Source: Haloferula helveola (GTDB lineage: Bacteria > Verrucomicrobiota > Verrucomicrobiia > Verrucomicrobiales > Akkermansiaceae). Taken from it: a DNA stretch of 64,000 nucleotides. The position numbers and the translations under genes are program-made. Of the stretch, positions 8,664 through 17,608 are shown piece after piece; within the stretch, counting starts at the first letter, position 1; the number at the start of each line of letters is the position of its first letter. The stretch spans positions 5,332,001 to 5,396,000 of the forward strand of contig NZ_AP024702.1 in NCBI RefSeq assembly GCF_037076345.1, read 5' to 3'. Under the pieces are notes generated by a model, which made no database searches, was not told the origin of the DNA, and saw nothing but the letters and a program-made list of their open reading frames with translations.

Positions 8664-9413
8664 ATGGTCAACATCATCTGCATGAAGTGGGGCACCCGGT
8701 ATCCGGCCCACTACGTCAACGTCCTCTACAGGTCGATCCAGCGGAACCTCTCGCGCCCGTTCCGTTTCCTATGCCTGACCGACGACCCTTCCGATCTCGT
8801 TGAGGGAATCGAAGCGCGGCCGTTTCCCGAGAACCCGGGGGTCACGCAATCGAAGTGGCCGAACGTGTTCATGAAGCTGGTGATGACCCGCGACGGCTTC
8901 GAGAATCTTGAAGGTCCCACCTTGTTTCTCGATCTCGACCTGGTGGTTCTCGACTCGATTGACTGCTTCTTCGACTACAAGCCGGGCAAGAACTGCATCA
9001 TCCACAACTGGTGGGAGCGCCGGAAGCAACTGTTCCGCAAGCGGCCGGAGATCGGAAACTCCTCGATCTTCCGCTTCGAGGCCGGCAAGTCGCAGTACAT
9101 CTACGACACTTTCGTGAGGGAGCTGGATCGCGCCCAGGACCGCTCGATCTTCGTCACCGAGCAGCACTTCCTGACCTACGCCATGAAGGAGCGCTACTGG
9201 TGGCCGGAGGAATGGGTCCGCAGCTTCAAGTTCAACTGCCGTCCGCCGTTCCCGCTGAACCTCGTCATGTCGCCGCCCAAGCCCAAGGGTGCGAAATTCC
9301 TCGTTTTCCACGGGCAGCCGGATCCTCACGACGCGGTCGAGGGGTTCCGGGGCAAGAAACTGCACCATCGGGTGAAACCGGTGCCATGGGTCGCGGACTA
9401 CTGGAAACCCTAG
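8664..9413 (+). CDS. Glycosyltransferase-like protein (GT-A type)
   Basis: Soluble 249-residue protein starting MVNIICMKWGTRYPAHYVNVLYRSIQRNL, a beginning typical of nucleotide-sugar transferases acting on surface glycans. A DxD-type motif lies in TLFLDLDLVVLDSIDCFFDY (about residues 84-102), and the end carries FLVFHGQPDPHDA, a histidine/aspartate motif seen in similar uncharacterised proteins. It follows the SDR gene by 47 bases on the same strand. No membrane segment or signal peptide. Donor and acceptor are unknown, and the assignment is from motif recognition only. Confidence 0.65.
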   Translation: MVNIICMKWGTRYPAHYVNVLYRSIQRNLSRPFRFLCLTDDPSDLVEGIEARPFPENPGVTQSKWPNVFMKLVMTRDGFENLEGPTLFLDLDLVVLDSIDCFFDYKPGKNCIIHNWWERRKQLFRKRPEIGNSSIFRFEAGKSQYIYDTFVRELDRAQDRSIFVTEQHFLTYAMKERYWWPEEWVRSFKFNCRPPFPLNLVMSPPKPKGAKFLVFHGQPDPHDAVEGFRGKKLHHRVKPVPWVADYWKP

Positions 9414-9478
9414 CCCGCGGGACCGCCTGAGGTTCTGCAGGTGACAACCGCCCCGCTTTCCCCTAATTCCGCCCCGGC

Positions 9479-10201
9479 ATGCAGCTCTGGATCTGCCCCA
9501 TCCTCGCTTTCCTTCTCGGATCGATTCCCTTCGGCCTGATCATTGCCCGAATGAAGGGCATCGACATCCGGGCCCACGGCTCCGGGAATATCGGCGCAAC
9601 GAATGTTCTTCGGATCGTCGGCAAGAAATACGGGATCACCTGTTTGTTCCTCGATCTTCTCAAGGGCTACATCCCGATGGTGATCGCGATCAACCTGATC
9701 CAGATCGACGGCAAGGCGATCGTTCCGCACCTCGGGTTTCTTGACTCGCTCGCAATGGAGCTTCCGGCGTCGGAACAGTTCAAAGGACAACTCGTCCACG
9801 TCGTGACCGCCTTGTGCGCGATCCTCGGCCATAACTATTCGCCATGGGTGGGATTCAAAGGAGGCAAGGGCATCGCCACCTCCGCGGGCGTCGTCCTCGG
9901 GCTCATGCCTTTCGCGGTCATTCTGCTGATCGCCGTCTGGGGCCTTCTCTTTCTCATCACCCGGTATGTCTCGGTTGCTTCGATCGGAGCGGCGGCGGCG
10001 TTACCGGTTCTGACGCATGTCGGAGCGCGCTTCCACAAGAACGACGCCGGGGTCTCGCTGTGGGAAGCCGACACTTGGAACAAGCCGCTGTTCTTCTTCA
10101 GCGTGGTCATCGCCGCCTTGGCGATCTGGAAGCACCGGACCAACATCCGCCGGCTGATGGACGGCACCGAGCACCGGTTCACCCCGAAATCGAAAGCCTG
10201 A
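9479..10201 (+). CDS. plsY: Acyl-phosphate:glycerol-3-phosphate acyltransferase PlsY
   Basis: Polytopic inner-membrane enzyme making lysophosphatidate from acyl-phosphate and glycerol 3-phosphate, the first acylation of phospholipid synthesis. The signatures GSIPFGLI (14-21), GSGNIGATNVLR (34-45) and WVGFKGGKGIATSAG are all present. At 240 residues it is some 40 longer than usual, owing to a loop around residues 80-105. The gpsA gene, which makes its acceptor, starts 4 bases after the stop codon, so the two are almost certainly co-transcribed. Identity is secure. Confidence 0.95.
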   Translation: MQLWICPILAFLLGSIPFGLIIARMKGIDIRAHGSGNIGATNVLRIVGKKYGITCLFLDLLKGYIPMVIAINLIQIDGKAIVPHLGFLDSLAMELPASEQFKGQLVHVVTALCAILGHNYSPWVGFKGGKGIATSAGVVLGLMPFAVILLIAVWGLLFLITRYVSVASIGAAAALPVLTHVGARFHKNDAGVSLWEADTWNKPLFFFSVVIAALAIWKHRTNIRRLMDGTEHRFTPKSKA

Positions 10202-10205
10202 TCCG

Positions 10206-11204
10206 ATGTTCAAAAGCGCCGCTATTCTCGGAACCGGATCGTTCGGCACTGCGCTGGCCCACATCATCGGGCGCCAGCTCGACTCCGTGGCGATGATCGG
10301 GCGCGACCCGGATGTCGCCGCGACCATCAACCGCGACCATCGGAATCCGCGTTATCTGTCCAGCGCATCGTTGCCTGAGTCGGTTACGGCCGGCACGGAA
10401 CTCGCGTCCGCTGCGGAACACGACCTCGTGCTCTTCTGTATCCCGACCTCAGCCACCCGCGGAACGGTCGAGAAACTCGCCTCGCTCGGCCTGCCGAAGG
10501 AGACCGCCCTGCTCTCATGCGCCAAAGGCATCGAGCGCGGTACCGGCGAGCGCATGAGCAGCATCATCCAGCAGGGCTTCCCCGACAACCCCGTGGCCGT
10601 CCTTTCCGGTCCCAATCATGCGGAGGAGATCGCGACCGACCTAGCCACTTGCGCGGTGATCGGATGCCGCGACGAGGAGCTCGCTTGCGGGTTGCAGCAA
10701 CTCTTTACCGCCTCGCATTTCCGGAGCTACACCAGCGACGACATCGCCGGCATTGAACTTGGTGGAGCGATCAAGAACATCTACGCCATCGCCGCAGGCA
10801 TCGCCGCCGGCCTCGGACTCGGCGACAACGCGATTGCCGCATTGGTCACCCGGGCATTGGCCGAGATGACCCGCTTGGGGGTTCAACTCGGCGGGCGTGT
10901 CGAAACATTCTCCGGACTGTCAGGGGTCGGCGACCTCATCGCCACCTGCTTCTCTCCCCACTCCCGAAACCACCGGGTCGGCAACGCACTGGGCGAAGGC
11001 AAAACCCTTGAGGATGCGGTCAACTCGCTGGGCATGGTCGCCGAGGGCGTTCCGAACACCCAATCGATCTACGAAGCCGCACGAGCCGCCGGAGCCCGCA
11101 CACCGATCATCGATGCGGTTTACGCAATCCTCTACGAGGACATGCCGGCCGCACGCGCTCTGAGTGAACTGCTCAACCGCGACCCCCGACCGGAGACCGA
11201 CTGA
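10206..11204 (+). CDS. gpsA: Glycerol-3-phosphate dehydrogenase [NAD(P)+]
   Basis: Reduces dihydroxyacetone phosphate to sn-glycerol 3-phosphate, feeding PlsY encoded just upstream. The 332-residue protein has the Rossmann motif GTGSFG at 9-14, the SGPNHAEEIA block, the catalytic lysine K190 in GGAIKNIYAIAAG, and the SGVGDLIATCFSPHSRNHRVG signature. Full length and typical. A 4-base gap to plsY supports an operon; the next gene follows by 8 bases. Confidence 0.96.
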   Translation: MFKSAAILGTGSFGTALAHIIGRQLDSVAMIGRDPDVAATINRDHRNPRYLSSASLPESVTAGTELASAAEHDLVLFCIPTSATRGTVEKLASLGLPKETALLSCAKGIERGTGERMSSIIQQGFPDNPVAVLSGPNHAEEIATDLATCAVIGCRDEELACGLQQLFTASHFRSYTSDDIAGIELGGAIKNIYAIAAGIAAGLGLGDNAIAALVTRALAEMTRLGVQLGGRVETFSGLSGVGDLIATCFSPHSRNHRVGNALGEGKTLEDAVNSLGMVAEGVPNTQSIYEAARAAGARTPIIDAVYAILYEDMPAARALSELLNRDPRPETD

Positions 11205-11212
11205 ACCATTTC

Positions 11213-11833
11213 ATGACTGCCGTCTCCGAAACCGAGAAGCGGCCGGGCATCATCCGGCGTCTGTATCACTGGACCATTTCGTGGGCCGACCGCCCCGGGG
11301 GAACGTGGGCGCTTTTCCTCATCGCCTTCGCAGAGTCGTCGTTCTTCCCCATTCCACCCGACGTGCTGCTCCTCGCCCTCTGCTTCGGAGCGCGAAAGAA
11401 GTGGGCGAAATACGCACTGGTCTGCACGGCAGGGTCGGTCCTTGGCGGGATCGCCGGCTGGCTGATCGGTTGGGGACTTGCCGAGTCGGTCGCGCAGCCC
11501 CTGCTGAACTTTTTCGATGGCGACGGCCACACCCAGGAGAAGATCCAGACCTGGTATGCGGACTATGGATTCCTGGGCATCCTGATCGCCGCGATCACCC
11601 CGATCCCCTACAAGGTCTTCACCATCGCCTCCGGCCTGTTCCACTACAGCCTGCCTCAGTTGATCATCGCATCGATCATCGGCAGAGGATTCCGCTTCTT
11701 TGTCGTCGCGGGCATCATCCGGATTTTCGGCCCCAAGGTGCGCCCCTTCATCGAGAAGCACCTCGAATGGTGCTTCCTCGGACTCGGGGCGCTGGTCGTG
11801 ATCGGAATCCTCGCGATCAAATTCCTCCACTGA
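11213..11833 (+). CDS. YqaA/DedA-like membrane protein (VTT/SNARE-associated family)
   Basis: Predicted inner-membrane protein of 206 residues with about four hydrophobic segments. FAESSFFPIPPDVLLLAL near residue 45 and TPIPYKVFTIASGLFHYSLPQLIIASIIGRGFRFF (about 128-162) are the two conserved re-entrant-type motifs of the DedA/VTT superfamily. Family members transport or scramble phospholipid-type substrates; that fits its place 8 bases after the phospholipid genes plsY-gpsA, but the actual substrate is unknown. Ends before a converging gene at 11844. Confidence 0.75.
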   Translation: MTAVSETEKRPGIIRRLYHWTISWADRPGGTWALFLIAFAESSFFPIPPDVLLLALCFGARKKWAKYALVCTAGSVLGGIAGWLIGWGLAESVAQPLLNFFDGDGHTQEKIQTWYADYGFLGILIAAITPIPYKVFTIASGLFHYSLPQLIIASIIGRGFRFFVVAGIIRIFGPKVRPFIEKHLEWCFLGLGALVVIGILAIKFLH

Positions 11834-11843
11834 CGGCGCGGCC

Positions 11844-12548
11844 CTACCGGGGTCCGCCACCGGGGGCCGTCCGCGTCGGCTTGTCGAAGCGAAGCTTGCT
11901 CCGGCTGGCCGCGCGGTCGCCATTCATCGTCGCGACCGTCATTTCCTTCAGCGTGTAGCTTCCGTCCGAAAGCTTCATCACGCCATCCACTTCGAATCGC
12001 TTGAGACGGGTGCCGTTCCGATCGAATCCCTCGATCTTCATGAAGGCGCCGAACTCCTTGTGGACCCAGACGTAAACGACGGAATAGGCACCACCGGCAC
12101 CGGGATTGTTGACCCGGATCTTGTAGCAGTTGTGGGGACCGACCCGTTCGTCACCCAGCAGTGACGGCTTGGGCCAGTAGAGGAACCGGAACGACAGGTC
12201 CTCGTAAGTCAGATCGCTTCCCGCAATCGGCTGCCGGAGTTTCTCGTTGGGGAATCTCAAGGTCTTGCCGTCCTTGAACTCGAACAGGTCAAATTGGTTA
12301 CCACCAAGACGGAGGTGAAAGGGTACCCACTTCTTGTTCTCCAGAAACTGGAACTGGATGTTCTTCCCTTTCAGGAACAGCGCGACATTCGTCTTCCCCC
12401 CTGGCCCGCTGATGTTGCCCGTCAAATCGGCTTGCTGAAGAGTCGCGGCGAGCCGGGCGCGCTCCATGAGCTGCTCGGCGGTCTGGCTGAACGCCGGCAT
12501 CGCCAGCACCGCCACCGCCAAGGTCGTTGAAATCCATTGTTTCATCAT
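11844..12548 (-). CDS. Exported outer-membrane lipoprotein-sorting-like protein
   Basis: A 234-residue protein with an N-terminal signal peptide (MMKQWISTTLAVAVLAMPAFSQ, cleavage probably after AFS). The body resembles the LolA-like outer membrane lipoprotein-sorting family common in Verrucomicrobia and spirochaetes: repeated amphipathic strands, DLTYEDLSFRFLYWP, a YKIRVNNP strand and a final LKEMTVATMNGDR. Whether it truly chaperones lipoproteins is not known for these proteins. Met1 or Met2 could be the start. It converges with the YqaA-like gene, leaving 10 bases between stop codons. Confidence 0.65.
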   Translation of the reverse strand: MMKQWISTTLAVAVLAMPAFSQTAEQLMERARLAATLQQADLTGNISGPGGKTNVALFLKGKNIQFQFLENKKWVPFHLRLGGNQFDLFEFKDGKTLRFPNEKLRQPIAGSDLTYEDLSFRFLYWPKPSLLGDERVGPHNCYKIRVNNPGAGGAYSVVYVWVHKEFGAFMKIEGFDRNGTRLKRFEVDGVMKLSDGSYTLKEMTVATMNGDRAASRSKLRFDKPTRTAPGGGPR

Positions 12549-12720
12549 CGCTGAACAATCGCTGTTTCACCTCCAACGTGCAAGTGCTTCCCCGTATTCA
12601 AAAAACACAGCGGCCGGATTGGCGGATTTTTCCAAATTTCCACCATTGGAGCTTGCCGGAAATCCGGCCGGTCCATTGGATACTTTGCAACGAATCCGTT
12701 GCCGTCCCCCTTAGACCTCC

Positions 12721-13710
12721 ATGAGTCTCCGCACCCAGCTTTCGGACCTGCTCCCAGCCCTTCTCCCCCAAAATCCTTCCGAAGCCATCAAAGGCACCGA
12801 GTTGATCCGGCTCGTGCGCCTGCAGCTCAGCGGCAATTATTCAGACGCCTCACTGCGCTACCATTTCTCGATCATGTCCTGCGATCCGGCCTCGCCGATC
12901 GCCAAGGTGGAGAAGGGACAGGGGTATTACCGCCGCTCGGCACCGGTTCCCGCGCTGTCGGGGGCCCAGGAGCTGCTCGCGCTCAGCCAAGGCAGGCTGG
13001 AGGATCTCAATGCCGACCGGGGTGCCGTCGACCACGCGCTGGAGCGGGTGAAGAAATTCCGCGCGATCGTCCGCCGGTTCAGCGAGGTCAACGGCCGCTT
13101 TCCCTTCGAATACCGGGATGCGTTTACCGCAGGGTCGCCACTCGGCAATCTCTGGAAGTATCCCGAACTGGTCGTCGTCGACTGGCAAACCGGCGAGGAC
13201 TCCGACGAGGACATGGCGCTCGAGTCGCGCATGCTTTCGCTCAAACAACGCCTCGGGCTGCCCCCCTTCCGTCTCAGCGCCACCCGGCTGCGGATCCAGG
13301 CGTCGCTGCACAGCTTCCGCGAGGATTTTTTCCAAACCCTCTCCGCATCGATGTGGACCCAGGGCGGCGAACTCGTTTACGCCGCCCCGATCGAGGACGA
13401 GGCCCTCGCCGACGGTCTGCGTGCCCTGAACGCCACTTTCGGCGTCGGTGTCAGCTCGTTCGGGATTGGTATCGAGACTCTCGATGACCTGCCGCGGGCC
13501 GCCAACATCCTCAATGCCCATCCGAAGGAGACCGAGGCCCTGATGGAACGGATCAATTTCGATCGGATCGCCGCTCCCCGGCATCGCCAGCACATCGACT
13601 GGGGAGCCCTCGAAGCGCTGCGCCGCGAGAGCGGAGAAACCGCGAGCCTGATCGACTGGGTCTGCGACTGCATCGAGCTCGGCAAAGCCTCGCACTACAC
13701 GCCGAAATAG
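12721..13710 (+). CDS. HrgA-like protein of unknown function
   Basis: A 329-residue soluble protein. The N-terminal ~80 residues look like a winged-helix module (GTELIRLVRLQLSGNYSDASLRYHFS). From about residue 140, LWKYPELVVVDW and then LHSFREDFFQTLSASMWTQGGELVYAA and LRALNATFGVGVSSFGI follow the pattern of HrgA-type proteins, which look like a nuclease-related fold (WxYPD followed by a beta strand and a FxQ...SxW helix). The lysine expected in an ELK-type active site is not evident here (RLRIQASLHS), so catalysis is doubtful. Not next to a methyltransferase. The family call is by pattern recognition only. Confidence 0.5.
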   Translation: MSLRTQLSDLLPALLPQNPSEAIKGTELIRLVRLQLSGNYSDASLRYHFSIMSCDPASPIAKVEKGQGYYRRSAPVPALSGAQELLALSQGRLEDLNADRGAVDHALERVKKFRAIVRRFSEVNGRFPFEYRDAFTAGSPLGNLWKYPELVVVDWQTGEDSDEDMALESRMLSLKQRLGLPPFRLSATRLRIQASLHSFREDFFQTLSASMWTQGGELVYAAPIEDEALADGLRALNATFGVGVSSFGIGIETLDDLPRAANILNAHPKETEALMERINFDRIAAPRHRQHIDWGALEALRRESGETASLIDWVCDCIELGKASHYTPK

Positions 13711-13804
13711 GCGCCCGCGGACCCCCACGCAGACTGGAACAGCTCTGCCTTGCCCTCTTTCCGGCAGCCGCTACCCTCCCCGGCTTCCACCGAGCGTTCC
13801 CTTC

Positions 13805-16800
13805 ATGCACCGAATCTTCGTCGAGAAACGACCCGCTTTCGCCAACGCTGCCAGACACCTCCTGCGGGAACTCCGCGAATCGCTCGAACTCCCGGCGCTC
13901 GACGGACTGCGGATTGTCCAGCGGTACGATCTCGATGGTCTCACCGACTCGGAATTCGACCTCGCCGTCCGCAACGTCCTCGCCGAACCGCAGGTCGATA
14001 CCGCGTCAACCACACTCGAGATCCCCGCGAACCAGCACGCCTTCGCCGTGGAGTATTTGCCGGGTCAGTTCGACCAACGCGCCGACTCGGCCGCCCAGTG
14101 CATCCAGATCCTCACCGGCAAGGAGCGCCCGAAGGTCGCGTCAGCCTACGTGATCCTGCTCGAGGGGAACATCACCGAAGGCGACCTCGAACGGATCAAG
14201 GACTACGTGATCAATGCGGTCGATTCGCACGAGGCTTCGCTCGAGCTGCCCGAAACGATCAGCGTGCCGACCCCCACCCCGGCCGATGTCGCGATTCTGG
14301 AAGGCTTCGAAAGCCTGGATCCGGCCGAACTGAGGAAGGAACTTGGTCTCGCGATGTCCCCGGAGGATGTCGCCTTTTGCCAGAACTACTTCCGCGACGA
14401 GGAAGGTCGTCCACCGACGATCACCGAGATCCGGATGCTCGACACCTACTGGTCGGACCACTGCCGGCACACGACCTTTCTCACGAAGATCGACAAGGTG
14501 GAGTTCGCACCCGGCACTGAACCTGTTCAGCGGGCTTGGGAAACATATCGGCAGGTCCGCAAGGATCTTGGCCGGGAGGATCGTCCCGTCACCCTGATGG
14601 ACATCGCGCTGATTGGCATGCGCGAGCTCCGGGCCAGCGGTGAACTCGACAATCTGGAAGTCTCCGAAGAAATCAACGCCGCTTCCATCGTGGTGCCGGT
14701 CGAGATCACGCCGACACCCGGATCCTCCTTCTCCGATCCCGTCCGGGAAGAGTGGCTGGTGATGTTCAAGAACGAGACGCACAACCACCCGACCGAGATC
14801 GAGCCGTTCGGTGGTGCGGCGACCTGTCTCGGAGGATGCATCCGCGACCCGCTTTCGGGCCGCTCCTATGTCTACCAGGCGATGCGGGTCACGGGGGCCG
14901 CGGATCCCCGGACACCCTTTGCGGAAACCCTTCCAGGCAAGCTTCCCCAGCGCAAAATCTGCCAGATCGCGGCGGAGGGATACTCGTCGTACGGCAACCA
15001 GATCGGACTCGCGACCGGTCAGGTCACCGAGGTCTATCATCCGGGCTATGTCGCCAAGCGCATGGAAATCGGCGCAGTCGTCGCCGCGGCTCCCCGGTCG
15101 AATGTCTTCCGCGGCACTCCCGCGTCCGGCGACCTGATTCTGCTGATCGGCGGCCGCACGGGCCGGGACGGCGTCGGCGGCGCGACCGGCTCGTCGAAGG
15201 AGCACGATGACTCCGCACTCGAGAACTCAGCCGAGGTCCAGAAGGGCGACGCACCGACCGAACGCAAGATCCAGCGACTCTTCCGGAAGGCGGATCTGGC
15301 GAAGCGGATCAAGGTTTGCAACGACTTCGGCGCCGGTGGCGTTTCCGTGGCAATTGGCGAAATCGCTCCCTCGCTCGACATCAACCTCGATGCCGTACCG
15401 AAGAAATACGACGGCCTCGATGGAACCGAACTCGCGATCTCCGAGTCACAGGAACGCATGGCGGTCTGCGTCGATCCCGCGGACCGGGATTTCTTCATCG
15501 CCGAGTCCGCGAAAGAGAACCTCGAGTGCACCCATGTGGCGACGGTCGGAGACCACGGCCGCCTGCGGATGACCTGGCGCGGAAAGACCATCGTCGATTT
15601 GTCCCGTGCCTTTCTCGACACAAACGGCGTCCAGCAATCCGCCTCGATCCGCGTCGAATCGCCGACCGCATCGAAGGAACCGGCGGACATCCCCTCCATT
15701 TCGGCCGGAGTCCTCGCGGATCTCAATCACTGCTCCCAGAAGGGGTTGGGCGAGATGTTCGACGGCTCGGTCGGAGCTGGCACCGTCCTGTGGCCCTTCG
15801 GCGGGGATCACCAACTCACGCCCCCGGACGCGATGGTCGCCAAGCTGCCTTTGCTCGAGGGCGACACCGACTCGTGCACCTACATGAGCTGGGCCTACGA
15901 TCCTTACCGTAGTTCCGACTCCCCATTCCACGGCGCCGCGTGGGCGGTCACCGAGTCTGCGCTGAAGTGTGTCGCAGCGGGCGCACGGCTCTCCGACATC
16001 CGCCTGACACTTCAGGAGTACTTTCCGAAGCTGGGTTCGGATCCGAGCCGATGGGGGCTTCCGTTTGCCGCGCTGCTCGGCGCGTTCGACGCCCAACACG
16101 GCCTCCGTCTCGCCGCCATCGGAGGCAAGGACTCGATGTCGGGCTCTTTCAACGATCTCGACGTGCCGCCAACCCTCGTCTCCTTTGCACTCGCTCCCGG
16201 CATGGCCAGCCTCGCGCTCTCCCCGGAGTTCAAGCAGGCCGGCTCGAAGGTCAGCGTGGTTGAGATCACGCCGACCGAGGAAAACCTGCCAGACTATCCG
16301 GCAGTTCTGGCAAGCTCCGCCGCACTCCACGAGCTCAACCGATCGGGCGGAATCATCTCGATGAAGTACATCGGCGCCGCCGGCCTCGAGCATGCCCTCG
16401 CGACCTGCTGCTTCGGCAATGGTCTGGGATTCGAGGCCTCCTCGGCCTTACCGAAGGCGAGCGGCATCTCCGCGTTCCTCATCGAGCATGGCGAGCCACT
16501 GCCCGCTTCTCTGGGTGCCGTGGCAATCGGCAGCGTAACCGAGCAGCCCTCCCTCCTTCTTGAGCCTGCGGGTGTCCCGGTCGCACTTGACGATTTGAGG
16601 GAGCAATGGACCGGGGCCCTCGAGTCCGTCTACCCGACCCGGGCGGAGGAACCTGCCGCCGCTTTGCAAGAGGTTCCGCTCGCCGGAGCCACTCGCCCCA
16701 CCGGCTCCACTTCCCACGCCGCACCGAAGGTCATCATTCCCGCCTTCCCCGGTACCAACTCCGAATACGACTCCGCCAAGGCCTTCAACGAAGCCGGAGC

Positions 16801-17518
16801 GGAAGCGGAGATCCTCGTGTTGAGGAATCTCACTCCCGAGGCACTCGACGAGTCACTCCAAGCCCTCGCGGACCGGATCCGTGCATCGCAGATCCTGATG
16901 CTCCCCGGTGGCTTCAGTGCCGGGGATGAACCCGACGGCTCGGCGAAGTTCATCGCCGCCGTCCTTCGCAGCCCCAGAGTCGCCGATGCGGTGATGGATC
17001 TTCTCCAGAATCGCGATGGTCTCATCCTCGGCATCTGCAACGGCTTCCAAGCGCTGATCAAGACGGGCCTGGTTCCCTACGGTGAGATCCGGGAGCCCGC
17101 CGCTGATGCGCCGACCCTGTTCCACAACGACATCGGTCGCCACGTTTCCTGCTACGCTCACACGCGTGTGACGTCCGTCCTGTCGCCGTGGCTGGCCGCC
17201 TGTGAGGAAGGCGACATTCACCGGATCCCGGTCTCTCACGGTGAAGGCAAGCTCGTCGCGGACGCCGAGACCATCAGTCGTCTGGCCGCCGCCGGACAAA
17301 TCGCGACCCAGTACTGCGACTCGGCCGGAAATCCTTCGATGGAGATCCGTTTCAATCCCAACGGCTCCCTTGCGGCCATCGAGGGCATCACCAGCCCCTG
17401 CGGCCGGGTTTTCGGCAAGATGGGACACACCGAGCGTCGCGGCACTCACGTCGCTCGCAACATCCCGGGCGAAAAACACCAGCCCCTGTTCCGGGCCGGA
17501 GTCCAGTGGTTCGCCTGA
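13805..17518 (+). CDS. purL: Phosphoribosylformylglycinamidine synthase, single-chain
   Basis: Fourth step of de novo purine synthesis: converts FGAR to FGAM using glutamine and ATP. The 1237-residue chain carries the N-terminal PurS-like region, the two AIRS-type synthase halves (NHPTEIEPFGGAATCLGGCIRD near residue 320; GIGGKDSMSGS in the second half) and a C-terminal class I glutaminase with nucleophile C1078 (LGICNGFQ) and His-Glu at 1145/1147 (SHGEG). Its architecture resembles the clostridial-type single-chain enzyme rather than the separate PurS/PurQ/PurL subunits. Stands alone; other purine genes in the window (guaB-guaA) are 33 kb away. Confidence 0.95.
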   Translation: MHRIFVEKRPAFANAARHLLRELRESLELPALDGLRIVQRYDLDGLTDSEFDLAVRNVLAEPQVDTASTTLEIPANQHAFAVEYLPGQFDQRADSAAQCIQILTGKERPKVASAYVILLEGNITEGDLERIKDYVINAVDSHEASLELPETISVPTPTPADVAILEGFESLDPAELRKELGLAMSPEDVAFCQNYFRDEEGRPPTITEIRMLDTYWSDHCRHTTFLTKIDKVEFAPGTEPVQRAWETYRQVRKDLGREDRPVTLMDIALIGMRELRASGELDNLEVSEEINAASIVVPVEITPTPGSSFSDPVREEWLVMFKNETHNHPTEIEPFGGAATCLGGCIRDPLSGRSYVYQAMRVTGAADPRTPFAETLPGKLPQRKICQIAAEGYSSYGNQIGLATGQVTEVYHPGYVAKRMEIGAVVAAAPRSNVFRGTPASGDLILLIGGRTGRDGVGGATGSSKEHDDSALENSAEVQKGDAPTERKIQRLFRKADLAKRIKVCNDFGAGGVSVAIGEIAPSLDINLDAVPKKYDGLDGTELAISESQERMAVCVDPADRDFFIAESAKENLECTHVATVGDHGRLRMTWRGKTIVDLSRAFLDTNGVQQSASIRVESPTASKEPADIPSISAGVLADLNHCSQKGLGEMFDGSVGAGTVLWPFGGDHQLTPPDAMVAKLPLLEGDTDSCTYMSWAYDPYRSSDSPFHGAAWAVTESALKCVAAGARLSDIRLTLQEYFPKLGSDPSRWGLPFAALLGAFDAQHGLRLAAIGGKDSMSGSFNDLDVPPTLVSFALAPGMASLALSPEFKQAGSKVSVVEITPTEENLPDYPAVLASSAALHELNRSGGIISMKYIGAAGLEHALATCCFGNGLGFEASSALPKASGISAFLIEHGEPLPASLGAVAIGSVTEQPSLLLEPAGVPVALDDLREQWTGALESVYPTRAEEPAAALQEVPLAGATRPTGSTSHAAPKVIIPAFPGTNSEYDSAKAFNEAGAEAEILVLRNLTPEALDESLQALADRIRASQILMLPGGFSAGDEPDGSAKFIAAVLRSPRVADAVMDLLQNRDGLILGICNGFQALIKTGLVPYGEIREPAADAPTLFHNDIGRHVSCYAHTRVTSVLSPWLAACEEGDIHRIPVSHGEGKLVADAETISRLAAAGQIATQYCDSAGNPSMEIRFNPNGSLAAIEGITSPCGRVFGKMGHTERRGTHVARNIPGEKHQPLFRAGVQWFA

Positions 17519-17546
17519 GCGATCAGGCACTCGCCCAATGGCGCAA

Positions 17547-17563
17547 GATTTGTAGGACAAATC
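17547..17563 (+). terminator. Inverted repeat after purL
   Basis: GATTTGT (17547-17553) and ACAAATC (17557-17563) are exact inverted repeats around AGG, 29 bases past the purL stop codon and followed by GGTCCTTTTCGTT. It could be a weak terminator of purL or an operator for the next gene, 45 bases further on. Confidence 0.35.
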
Positions 17564-17608
17564 GGTCCTTTTCGTTGAAAAATCGGGTGTTGTGCACGTA
17601 GATCAGGC

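Noticed and set aside
17575-17603. TTGAAA-N17-GTAGAT as promoter of the dehydrogenase gene
   Set aside because: The -10 match is poor and it would lie only 5 bases from the start codon; not supported well enough.
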